From DATBFU01 sp046735265 (GTDB lineage Bacteria; Acidobacteriota; Thermoanaerobaculia; UBA5066; Gp7-AA6), in the NCBI GenBank assembly GCA_046735265.1, contig JBKPSZ010000108.1, forward strand, positions 1-30,851: a stretch of DNA of 30,851 nt, in the 5' to 3' direction. The notes beneath the pieces were generated by a model. The model did not search any database and was not told the DNA's origin. It saw only the letters and a list, made by a program, of their open reading frames with translations. Position 1 is the stretch's first letter; the number at the start of each line of letters is the position of its first letter. The translations under genes were made by a program, and so were the position numbers. Below, piece after piece: positions 7,572 to 15,778 of the stretch.

Positions 7572-10142
7572 ATGTCTATTTCCGCCGGCGCGCGATTGGG
7601 TCCGTACGAGATCGTCGGGTTCCTGGGCTCGGGCGGGATGGGCGAGGTCTATCGGGCGAGAGATCCGCGCCTCGGACGCGAAGTGGCGATCAAGGTGCTG
7701 CCGGCGACGTTCTCGCAGGATGCGGACCGGCTGAAGCGCTTCGAGCAGGAGGCGCGGGCGGCGGGAGTTCTCAACCATCCGAACATCACGGCGGTCCATG
7801 ACTTCGGTTCTCACGAGGGATCGCCCTACATCGTGACGGAGCTGCTCGAAGGGGAGACGCTGCGGTCGCGTCTTTCCCCGGGCGCCCTTCCCGTCCGCAA
7901 GGCGATCGACTACGGGGTCCAGATCGCGCGCGGCCTCGCCGCCGCGCACGAGAAGGGGATCGTTCACCGGGATTTGAAGCCCGAGAATCTGTTCTTGACG
8001 AGAGACGGGCGGGTCAAGATTCTGGACTTCGGCCTGGCGAAGCTGAAGCCCGAGACGGGACAGGACGGCAAGACCGACATGAAGACGGTCTCGGGCGGCA
8101 CCGAGCCCGGCGTGGTGCTCGGGACGATGGGCTACATGTCGCCCGAGCAGGTGCGCGGCAAGCCGGCCGACCGCCGGAGCGACCTCTTTTCGTTCGGGGC
8201 GATCCTCTACGAAATGCTGTCGGGTCAGCGAGCATTCCGAGGGGACACGGCGGCAGACACGATTACGGCGATCCTGACGAAGGAGCCGCCGGATCTCTCG
8301 CAAACGAATAGAGACATTCACCCGGGGCTCGACCGGATCGTCCGGCACTGCCTGGAGAAGAACCCCGAGGAGCGTTTCGAGTCGGCCCGTGACGTGGCTT
8401 TCGATCTCGAGGCGCTCTCGGGAGTCTCGAGCTCCGTGAGCGCCGCGCCAAGCGCGCCAGCCCGGAGGCTCCGACTTTGGCCCATCGTCGCGGGTGCGGT
8501 CCTCGCGACGGCCGTCGTCGTCGGTGTATCCGCCTACCTGGCCGGTCGGAAGGCGGGTGAGCGTCCTCCGCCTTCCTTCCGCCAGCTCACGTTCCGACGC
8601 GGCGCGATCCTGTCGGCGCACTTTTCTCCGGACGGAGGGACCGTCGTTTACTCGGCGGCCTGGGACGGCAAGCCGGTCGAGATCTTCACCGTTCGACTCG
8701 AGAGCCCGGAATCGCGTCCCTTCGGCCTCCCGGGAGCCGAGGCGCTCGCGATCTCGAAATCCGGGGAGATCGCCGTGTCGCTCAACCGAGACGCTTCGGG
8801 CGGTTTTCGGCGGAGCGGGACGCTCGCCCGGGTTTCCGTGGCCGGGGGAGCGCCGCGGGACATCCTGGAAGAGGTCGAGTGGGCGGACTGGGCGCCGGAC
8901 GGCAAGGATCTCGCGGTCGTGCGGTCGAGTCGCGGTCGGATCCAGCTCGAGTTTCCGATCGGCAAGGTGCTCTACGAGACGAGCGGGTGGATCAGCGATC
9001 CGCGCGTCTCGCCCAAAGGAGACCTCGTAGCTTTCGTCGATCACCCCTCCCTGACCGACGACGGCGGATCGGTTGCCGCCGTCGATCGGACCGGACGAAA
9101 AAGGGCGCTCTCGAAGCCGTTTTCCTCGACGCAGGGGCTCGCGTGGAAAGCGGATGGGACCGAGGTTTGGTTTACCGCCGCAGAGGTCTCGCTCCGCGCT
9201 CTCTACACGGCGTCGCTCGACGGCCGGGTCCGCCTGCGCTCCCGGGTCGCCGGCAACCTCACCCTGCGTGCCATCTCGGCCGAAGGGCGCATGCTCGTCA
9301 CCCGAGATACCTTTCGCGAGGAGATTCGAGGTCTCCCTCCCGGCGAGTCGACGGAGCGGGATCTAACGTGGCTGGATTACTCCCTGCCGACGTCGCTCTC
9401 CGCGGAGGGCCGGACGGTTCTCTTCACGGAAGGGGGCGAAGGAGGAGGGCCGGGTTACTCCGTCTACATTCGGAAGACGGACGGTTCTCCAGCGGTCCGC
9501 CTCGGAGAAGGGTTCGGCCAGGCCCTGTCGCCGGACGGAAAGTGGGCGCTGGCGATCGTGCATCCCACGACGGACCCGCAGCTCGTGGCCTATCCGACCG
9601 GCGCTGGAGAAGCGAGGGTCTTCCCGAAGGAGGGCCTCTCCGTGCTGAGCGCCTCCTGGTTCCCCGGCGGCGGGAAGATCCTCTTCACGGCGAGCGAATC
9701 GGGCAGGGGGCTGCGGCTCTACGAACGGGACTTTTCGGGCGGAAAGCCGCGCGCTCTGACACCCGAGGGATACCGGGGGTTCAGGCAAGTTTCGACCGAC
9801 GGCACCCGCGCGGTGGTGACCGGCCCCGATCGCAAGACCTATCTCTACCCGCTCGCGGGAGGCGAGCCGACGGTCGTTCCCGGCGTCGGCGTCAACGATC
9901 GTGTCGCGGGCTTCGCGTCGGACACGCGTTCCGTCTACGCCTACCGGCAGGGAGAAATGCCGACCAATGTTTATCGGGTCGACACGACGACCGGCCAGCG
10001 GCAGCTTTGGCGAGCGCTGACGCCGGCCGACCCCGGCGGGGTTTCCGAAATGGCTCCGCTTCCGACCCCGAGCGGCGACTCCTATGTGTACGCCTACGGC
10101 CGAACGCTCTCGGACCTGTACCTGGTCGAGGGGCTCCAATGA
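7572..10142 (+). CDS. Receptor Ser/Thr kinase with PD40 propeller, copy 4
   Basis: 856 residues, ATG at 7572, three bases after the TAG of copy 3; the end of copy 3 supplies a purine-rich SD (GAAGGGATGAAG). Kinase domain about residues 12-285 with GSGGMG loop, Lys41, HRD, DFG and MSPEQ. One membrane helix follows (core WPIVAGAVLATAVVVGVSAY), then AGRKAG and the propeller. The kinase half is almost a copy of that in copy 3, but the propeller shares more signature blocks with copy 2, for example YPTGAGE followed by VFPKEGL. That mixture suggests mosaic history. Some blade positions are eroded, such as FPGGGK where others have LPDGK and FASDTR where others have PDG-type turns. It overlaps copy 5 by ATGA. 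Confidence 0.94.
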   Translation: MSISAGARLGPYEIVGFLGSGGMGEVYRARDPRLGREVAIKVLPATFSQDADRLKRFEQEARAAGVLNHPNITAVHDFGSHEGSPYIVTELLEGETLRSRLSPGALPVRKAIDYGVQIARGLAAAHEKGIVHRDLKPENLFLTRDGRVKILDFGLAKLKPETGQDGKTDMKTVSGGTEPGVVLGTMGYMSPEQVRGKPADRRSDLFSFGAILYEMLSGQRAFRGDTAADTITAILTKEPPDLSQTNRDIHPGLDRIVRHCLEKNPEERFESARDVAFDLEALSGVSSSVSAAPSAPARRLRLWPIVAGAVLATAVVVGVSAYLAGRKAGERPPPSFRQLTFRRGAILSAHFSPDGGTVVYSAAWDGKPVEIFTVRLESPESRPFGLPGAEALAISKSGEIAVSLNRDASGGFRRSGTLARVSVAGGAPRDILEEVEWADWAPDGKDLAVVRSSRGRIQLEFPIGKVLYETSGWISDPRVSPKGDLVAFVDHPSLTDDGGSVAAVDRTGRKRALSKPFSSTQGLAWKADGTEVWFTAAEVSLRALYTASLDGRVRLRSRVAGNLTLRAISAEGRMLVTRDTFREEIRGLPPGESTERDLTWLDYSLPTSLSAEGRTVLFTEGGEGGGPGYSVYIRKTDGSPAVRLGEGFGQALSPDGKWALAIVHPTTDPQLVAYPTGAGEARVFPKEGLSVLSASWFPGGGKILFTASESGRGLRLYERDFSGGKPRALTPEGYRGFRQVSTDGTRAVVTGPDRKTYLYPLAGGEPTVVPGVGVNDRVAGFASDTRSVYAYRQGEMPTNVYRVDTTTGQRQLWRALTPADPGGVSEMAPLPTPSGDSYVYAYGRTLSDLYLVEGLQ
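8118..8297 (+). repeat. Near-identical kinase-domain segment, shared with copy 3
   Basis: Partner of 5529-5708. It covers the activation segment through helices E-G of the kinase C-lobe (GTMGYMSPEQ to KEPPDL). Such long near-perfect direct repeats about 2.6 kb apart are a substrate for homologous recombination, and a risk for assembly collapse. Confidence 0.85.
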
Positions 10143-12721
10143 CGCTCGCCGCCGGCTCGCGGCTCGGTCCCTACGAGATCGCTGCGCCGCTGGGCGCCGG
10201 GGGAATGGGAGAGGTGTACCGGGCGAAAGATCCGCGCCTCGGCCGCGAGGTGGCGATCAAGGTGCTGCCGGCTTCGCTCTCACAGGACACCGATCGGCTG
10301 AAGCGCTTCGAGCAGGAGGCGCGGGCAGCTGGGGTTCTCAACCACCCCAACATCACGGCGGTGTACGACCTGGGGACCCACGACGGTGCGCCCTACATCG
10401 TGACGGAGCTTCTGGAGGGGGAGACGCTGCGTTCGCGTCTGGGCGCGGGCGCTCTCTCGCCTCGCAAGGCAATCGACTATGCGATCCAGATCGCCAAAGG
10501 CCTGGCCGCCGCGCACGAGAAGGGGATCGTGCACCGGGACCTGAAGCCCGAGAACCTGTTCGTCACGAAGGACGGGCGGGTCAAGATCCTGGACTTCGGA
10601 CTCGCGAAGCTCAAGACCGAGAAAGACGACGAGACGCAGACGGACCTCCGGACCATCTCCGGAACCGAGCCCGGTGTCGTGCTCGGGACGATGGGCTACA
10701 TGTCGCCGGAGCAGGTGCGCGGCAAGGCCGCGGACCGCCGGAGCGACCTCTTTTCCTTCGGCGCGATCCTGTACGAGATGCTCTCGGGTCAGCGGGCTTT
10801 TCGCGGCGACACGGCAGCGGACACGATCACGGCGATCCTGACGAAGGAGCCGCCGGATCTAACGCAGACGAACAAGGATCTGCACCCGGGTCTCGAACGG
10901 ATCGTCCGGCACTGCCTCGAGAAGAACCCGGAGGAGCGGTTCGAATCGGCCCGCGACGTCGCGTTCGACCTCGAGGCGCTCTCGGGCGTGTCGAAGCCGA
11001 CCGGCGCGCACGCCCTTCCCGAGGCGGCGAAGAAGAGGAGCGTTCTTGTTCCGGTCCTGCTCGGCGCGGCGCTTGCGCTCGCCGCCGGCCTCGCCGCGGG
11101 CTATCGCTACGGAAAGAAGGCGGGGTACGTTCCCCCTCCCAACTATCAGCAGCTCACCTTTCGCCGCGGCGAGGTGTATTCCGCGCGGTTCGCGCCGGAC
11201 GGACAGAGCGTCGTGTACGCGGCCTCCTGGGACGGCAAGCCGGTCGAGCTCTTCTCGACGCGAACCGACCGCCCCGAGTCCCGGACATTCGGCCTGACTG
11301 GCGCGGACGTCCTGGCGGTGTCCCGGTCCGGCGAGATACTCGTCTCGCTCGATCGACACGTCTCGGAGCCCTTCATCCGAACCGGAACGCTCGCAGAGGT
11401 CGGGATCTCGGGCGGCGTGGCGCCGCGGGAAATCTTGAAGGACGTGCAGTGGGCCGACTCGGAGCCGAACGGCAAAGACCTCGCCGTCGTGCGCGACGTG
11501 CAGCTCCGCAGCCAGCTCGAATTCCCGCTCGGGCACGTTCTCTACCAGACCGCCGGCTGGATCAGCCACCCGCGGATCTCGCCGGACGGGAGCCTCGTCG
11601 CCTTCCTGGAGCATCCCCAGCGCCGCGACGACGGGGGGACGGTCGGCGTCGTGGACCGCGGGGGAAAGAAGCGAACACTCTCCGAAACGTACTCGTCGGA
11701 GTTCGGCCTGGCGTGGTCGCCCGACGGCTCATCGATCTGGATCACAGGGACGAGAGTGGGCGGCAATCGCGCGTTGCACGAGCTCACGCTTTCCGGCAAG
11801 TCCCGCCTGCTCGCGCGGGTGACGCAGAGCCTGACGCTCCAGGACGTGGCGCGCGACGGGCGCGTTCTCGTCGCCCACGACACGATCCGGATCGGCATCA
11901 TGGGTGGCGGCCAGAAGCTGGCGAAGGAGCGCGAGCTCGCGTGGCTCGACTGGTCTTCGCTCTTCGACATCTCGCAGGACGGCAAGACGATTCTCTTCTC
12001 GGAGACAGGGGAGGGTACCGGTCCCGAATACTCCACCTTCGTCCGAGGAACCGATGGTTCGGCGCCGATCCGTCTGGGGGAAGGCGGGGGCCAGGCGATG
12101 TCGCCGGACGGACAGTGGGCCGCGGTTCTCGTCGGCCATGCACGGCGCGTCCTGACGCTTTATCCAACCGGAGCCGGAGACAAGCGGGTGATCGATACCG
12201 GGGACCTCGAGCTTCAGGGGGGAACCTCGTTCACGCCCGACGGGCAGCGCGTCCTGACGACGGCGAACGAGCCGGGCCGCGGCCCCCGCATCTTCGCGAT
12301 CGACCTCGCCGGGGGGAAACCCCGGGCTTTGACCCCTGAGGGGTATCGCTCGTTCTCGCGCGGGGTCTCGCCGGACGCGAAGAGCGTCGCGGTAACCGGC
12401 CCGGATCGGCGCGTGTATCTGTATCCCCTGGCCGGCGGAGAGCCGACCCCGGTCACCGGAATGGAGCGGGACGAAACCGTGGGGGGGTGGACCGACGATG
12501 GCAAGGCGCTCTTCATGTACCGTCGCCGCGACATTCCAGGAAAGCTGTACCGGCTCGATCTCGCGACGGGCAAGAAAGCCGTCGCCCGGGAAGTGATGCC
12601 GGCGGACGGCGCCGGCGTCGTCGACATCGCGCCGATCTTCGAAACTCCCGACGGCGACTCCTACGTGTACGGATTCCAGAGGACGCTGTCGGACCTCTAC
12701 CTCGTCGACGGGTTGAAGTAA
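10139..12721 (+). CDS. Receptor Ser/Thr kinase with PD40 propeller, copy 5
   Basis: 860 residues, ATG at 10139 in an ATGA overlap with copy 4; GAGGGG lies about five bases upstream, encoded by the VEG tail of copy 4. Kinase domain about 12-285: GAGGMG, Lys41, HRDLKPEN, DFGLAK, MSPEQ. The membrane helix core is VLVPVLLGAALALAAGLAAG, followed by YRYGKKAG. The propeller has the family blocks but with individual departures: WADSEPNGKDL replaces the usual WADWSPDGK, and GGGQKLAKERELAWLDWS carries an insertion before the conserved WLDWS. The kinase domain belongs with copies 1, 3 and 4 (DPRLGRE, TNKDLHPGLERIVRH). It ends in VDGLK and overlaps copy 6 by one base (TAATG). Confidence 0.94.
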   Translation: MTLAAGSRLGPYEIAAPLGAGGMGEVYRAKDPRLGREVAIKVLPASLSQDTDRLKRFEQEARAAGVLNHPNITAVYDLGTHDGAPYIVTELLEGETLRSRLGAGALSPRKAIDYAIQIAKGLAAAHEKGIVHRDLKPENLFVTKDGRVKILDFGLAKLKTEKDDETQTDLRTISGTEPGVVLGTMGYMSPEQVRGKAADRRSDLFSFGAILYEMLSGQRAFRGDTAADTITAILTKEPPDLTQTNKDLHPGLERIVRHCLEKNPEERFESARDVAFDLEALSGVSKPTGAHALPEAAKKRSVLVPVLLGAALALAAGLAAGYRYGKKAGYVPPPNYQQLTFRRGEVYSARFAPDGQSVVYAASWDGKPVELFSTRTDRPESRTFGLTGADVLAVSRSGEILVSLDRHVSEPFIRTGTLAEVGISGGVAPREILKDVQWADSEPNGKDLAVVRDVQLRSQLEFPLGHVLYQTAGWISHPRISPDGSLVAFLEHPQRRDDGGTVGVVDRGGKKRTLSETYSSEFGLAWSPDGSSIWITGTRVGGNRALHELTLSGKSRLLARVTQSLTLQDVARDGRVLVAHDTIRIGIMGGGQKLAKERELAWLDWSSLFDISQDGKTILFSETGEGTGPEYSTFVRGTDGSAPIRLGEGGGQAMSPDGQWAAVLVGHARRVLTLYPTGAGDKRVIDTGDLELQGGTSFTPDGQRVLTTANEPGRGPRIFAIDLAGGKPRALTPEGYRSFSRGVSPDAKSVAVTGPDRRVYLYPLAGGEPTPVTGMERDETVGGWTDDGKALFMYRRRDIPGKLYRLDLATGKKAVAREVMPADGAGVVDIAPIFETPDGDSYVYGFQRTLSDLYLVDGLK

Positions 12722-15315
12722 TGACGCTTTCCTCCGGAACCCGCCTCGGGCCCTACGCGATTACCGCGCCGATTGGCGCCGGCGGCATGGGCGAGGTCTA
12801 CCGCGCCCGCGACGAACGGCTGAAGCGCGACGTCGCCGTGAAGGTCCTTCCGGCGGACCTCGCGGCGGATGCCGAACGGCGTTCGCGGTTCGAGCGCGAG
12901 GCGCGCGCGGCGTCCGGGCTCTCCCACCCGAACATCCTGACGATCTACGACATCGGCTCCGCCGATTCGACCGTGTACATCGCGATGGAGCTGGTCGAAG
13001 GACAGACGCTGAAGGACCTCGTGGCGTCGGGACCGATCCCGACGAAGAAGATGCTCGAACTCGGGGTCCAGATCGCCGACGGCCTCGCGGCCGCGCACGC
13101 GGCGGGAATCGTGCACCGCGATTTGAAGCCGCAGAACGTCATGGTTTCCAAACACGGCTACGCCAAGATCCTCGACTTCGGCCTCGCGAAGCTCGTGACG
13201 CCGGAGTCGGACGAGCTGTCGGGGCAGATGACGGCGGGCGGGGACGCGACCCGCCCGGGCATGGTGATGGGCACGGTCGGTTACATGTCTCCCGAGCAGG
13301 CGGCCGGGCGCGCGGTCGACTTCCGTTCCGACCAGTTCTCGTTCGGCTCGATCCTCTACGAGATGGCTACCGGCAAGCGCGCCTTCGAGCGCGGCACGAC
13401 GGCCGAGACGCTGACCGCGATCATCCGCGAGGAGCCGGCGCCCGTCGCGCAGCTGAACCCGCGCGTGCCGGCGCCGATCCGCTGGCTCCTCGAGCGGTGC
13501 CTCGCGAAGGATCCGGAAGACCGATTCGGGGCGACCAAGGACCTCGCGCGGGATCTCGCTTCGGTACGCGACCATCTCTCCGATACGTCCTTCACCGGCG
13601 ACATCTCGCCAGAGGTTGCCGCCGTCGCTCCGAAGAGGAGGATCTGGCCGGTCGTGGCCGGACTCGGCCTTCTCCTCGCGGGCGCGGCCGTCGGCCTCTT
13701 CGCGGGGCGCGGTCTCTGGTCGACACCGCTCCCGAGCTTCCACCAGCTGACCTTCCGGCGAGGCGAGCTGGGCGGCGCTCGCTTCGCCCCGGACGGGCAG
13801 ACGATCCTCTACTCGGCGGGCTGGGACGGCCGGCCGATGGAAGTCTTTTCGACCCGCACCGACAGCTCCGAGTCGCGCCCGTTCGGGCTGCAGGCCGCCG
13901 AGGTGATGGCGATCTCGCCCTCCGGCGACATGGCGGTCTCGATCAATCGCCGAAACATCGGCTCCTTCCAGCGGGTCGGAACGCTCGCGCAGACGGGCCT
14001 CGCCGGCGGCGGTGCGACGCGAGAGATCCTCGAAGACGTCTTCTGGGCGGACTGGGTGCCCGGGAAGCCGGAGCTCGCCGTCGTGCGCTCGACCGGGCGC
14101 GGCCAGCGAGTCGAGTTCCCGATCGGCAAGAGCGTGTACGAGACGACCGGCTGGATCAGCCATCTGCGGGTCGCGCCGTCCGGGGACTCCGTCGCGTTCC
14201 TGGATCACCCGGTGCCGAGCGACGACGGCGGAACTGTGGCGATCGTCGACCGCGGGGGAAAGAAAAAGACGCTGACGGAGCCGTTCGCGACGGGGGCAGG
14301 CCTCGCCTGGACGCCGAGAGGCGAGATCTGGTTCACGGCGGCGCCGGTCGGGAACAATCGGGCTCTCTACAGCGTGACGACCTCGGGGCGTCAGCGCCTT
14401 CGCGCGCGCGTGACCGGCAACCTGACGGTCGAGGACATCTTCCGGGACGGCCGCATCCTCATGTCCCAGGCGGTCGAGCGGCAGGGACTGGTCGCTCTCC
14501 CGCCAGGAGAGTCGAAGGAGAAAGACATTTCGTGGCTCGACTGGTCGGGTTTGAACGACCTGTCGCGAGACGGCCGGACCGTCCTCTTCACCGAGTCGGG
14601 ATCGGGCGGCGGAGAGGGCTACTCCATCTACCTGCGCAAGACCGACGGTTCTCCCGCTGTGCGAGTCGCGGCCGGGGTCGCGAATACCTTTTCCCCCGAC
14701 GGGAGCTGGGTACTTGGAGTCATGGACTGGACGTCACCGATGCCGAAGCTCGTCATGTTTCCGACCGGCCCTGGCGAGTCGCGGCCGCTTCCGACGCCCG
14801 GCCTCCAGGTTCAGTTGGCGGACTGGACGCCCGACGGCAAGCAGATCCTCTTCGACGCGCAGGAAGCGTCGCATGGCGTGCGCGTCTTCTTGATGGACAT
14901 CGCGTCCGCCAAGTTCCGCGCGCTGACCCCCGACGGCTATCGGGTCCGGCAGCACGGCGTGACTCCCGACGGCAAGCACGCCGTTCTCGCGGGACCGGAC
15001 CGGCGGCTGTATCTCTATCCCCTGGAGGGCGGCGAGCCGACTCCTTTCGCTGGTCTCGGCCTCGCGGATCGCCCGGTCCGTTGGAGCGCGGACGGGAAGT
15101 CCTTCTATTACCTGCGTGCGGGCGACTTGCCGGGCAAGCTTTATCGGCTGGACGTCGCGAGCGGCAAGACCGAGGTCGTTCGAACTTACATGCCCGCCGA
15201 CGCCGCCGGTGTCGGCAACGTTGGACGGATTAGCATCACCCCCGACCTCTCGGGGTACGCCTACAGCTACGTCCGGGTGCTCTCGGACCTCTATGTCGTG
15301 GACGGGCTGAAGTAA
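12721..15315 (+). CDS. Receptor Ser/Thr kinase with PD40 propeller, copy 6 (divergent kinase domain)
   Basis: 864 residues, ATG at 12721 sharing a base with the TAA of copy 5. Kinase motifs are intact at the same positions (GAGGMG, Lys41, HRD 132-134, DFG 152-154, MSPEQ), but the catalytic loop reads HRDLKPQN instead of HRDLKPEN, the strand after the alphaC region reads HPNILTIYDIG instead of HPNITAVHDLG, and the C-lobe ends in ERCLAKDPEDRF instead of RHCLEKNPEERF. The helix at about 309-328 and the propeller (SFHQLTFRRG onward) match the other copies far better than the kinase domain does. It looks like a standard acidobacterial kinase domain joined to the array's own sensor type, or the ancestral copy whose kinase half escaped homogenisation. 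The SD is weak; coupling to copy 5 is likely. Confidence 0.94.
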   Translation: MTLSSGTRLGPYAITAPIGAGGMGEVYRARDERLKRDVAVKVLPADLAADAERRSRFEREARAASGLSHPNILTIYDIGSADSTVYIAMELVEGQTLKDLVASGPIPTKKMLELGVQIADGLAAAHAAGIVHRDLKPQNVMVSKHGYAKILDFGLAKLVTPESDELSGQMTAGGDATRPGMVMGTVGYMSPEQAAGRAVDFRSDQFSFGSILYEMATGKRAFERGTTAETLTAIIREEPAPVAQLNPRVPAPIRWLLERCLAKDPEDRFGATKDLARDLASVRDHLSDTSFTGDISPEVAAVAPKRRIWPVVAGLGLLLAGAAVGLFAGRGLWSTPLPSFHQLTFRRGELGGARFAPDGQTILYSAGWDGRPMEVFSTRTDSSESRPFGLQAAEVMAISPSGDMAVSINRRNIGSFQRVGTLAQTGLAGGGATREILEDVFWADWVPGKPELAVVRSTGRGQRVEFPIGKSVYETTGWISHLRVAPSGDSVAFLDHPVPSDDGGTVAIVDRGGKKKTLTEPFATGAGLAWTPRGEIWFTAAPVGNNRALYSVTTSGRQRLRARVTGNLTVEDIFRDGRILMSQAVERQGLVALPPGESKEKDISWLDWSGLNDLSRDGRTVLFTESGSGGGEGYSIYLRKTDGSPAVRVAAGVANTFSPDGSWVLGVMDWTSPMPKLVMFPTGPGESRPLPTPGLQVQLADWTPDGKQILFDAQEASHGVRVFLMDIASAKFRALTPDGYRVRQHGVTPDGKHAVLAGPDRRLYLYPLEGGEPTPFAGLGLADRPVRWSADGKSFYYLRAGDLPGKLYRLDVASGKTEVVRTYMPADAAGVGNVGRISITPDLSGYAYSYVRVLSDLYVVDGLK

Positions 15316-15325
15316 GTTCTCGTCC

Positions 15326-15637
15326 ATGGCGACCCCCGTCCCGAAGAACGTGATGGTCGTGGGCCAGGAGCTCGCGATCGTCTGGGACGACGGCCGCGAG
15401 GACTACATCGGACTCGAGAAGCTCCGCCGCAATTGTCCCTGCGCGATGTGCAAAGGGGAGCGCGACATCCTCGGCAACGTCTATCGCGGACCGCAGCGGC
15501 CGCTGACCGAGCGCTCGTTCCAGGCGGTCGCGCACCGGCGCGTGGGCGGCTACGCGCTCCAGATCGACTGGGCCGACGGCCACAACGACGGCATCTACAG
15601 CTGGGAGACGCTTCGGCAGATCGCCGGGGAATCGTAG
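15326..15637 (+). CDS. DUF971 domain protein
   Basis: 103 residues, ATG at 15326, ten bases after the stop of kinase copy 6, so it may be the last gene of that operon. The sequence shows the DUF971 signature: a WDDG strand motif (residues 20-23), LRRNCPCAMC with three closely spaced cysteines, and a C-terminal W.DGH..GIYSWETLR block. The domain is also known as the N-terminal part of gamma-butyrobetaine hydroxylase and occurs attached to ApbC/Mrp-type Fe-S carriers; the cysteines probably bind a metal. Here it stands alone, and its length is that of the isolated domain. No direct link to kinase signalling is visible; adjacency may be incidental. The upstream SD is poor. Confidence 0.85.
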   Translation: MATPVPKNVMVVGQELAIVWDDGREDYIGLEKLRRNCPCAMCKGERDILGNVYRGPQRPLTERSFQAVAHRRVGGYALQIDWADGHNDGIYSWETLRQIAGES

Positions 15638-15645
15638 CTCTCTTT

Positions 15646-15674
15646 TTGCGGCTGCGGCCGGCCCTTGGTACGAT
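15646..15674 (+). promoter_or_regulatory. Probable promoter of tRNA-Ser
   Basis: TTGCGG at 15646-15651 and TACGAT at 15669-15674 are separated by 17 bp. The -10 box ends 10 bp before the first base of the tRNA, leaving room for a short 5' leader. The -35 matches the consensus only in TTG, so the call rests on spacing and position. Confidence 0.55.
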
Positions 15675-15684
15675 TCGCGCCCCC

Positions 15685-15773
<89 letters not shown>

Positions 15774-15778
15774 GCTCT

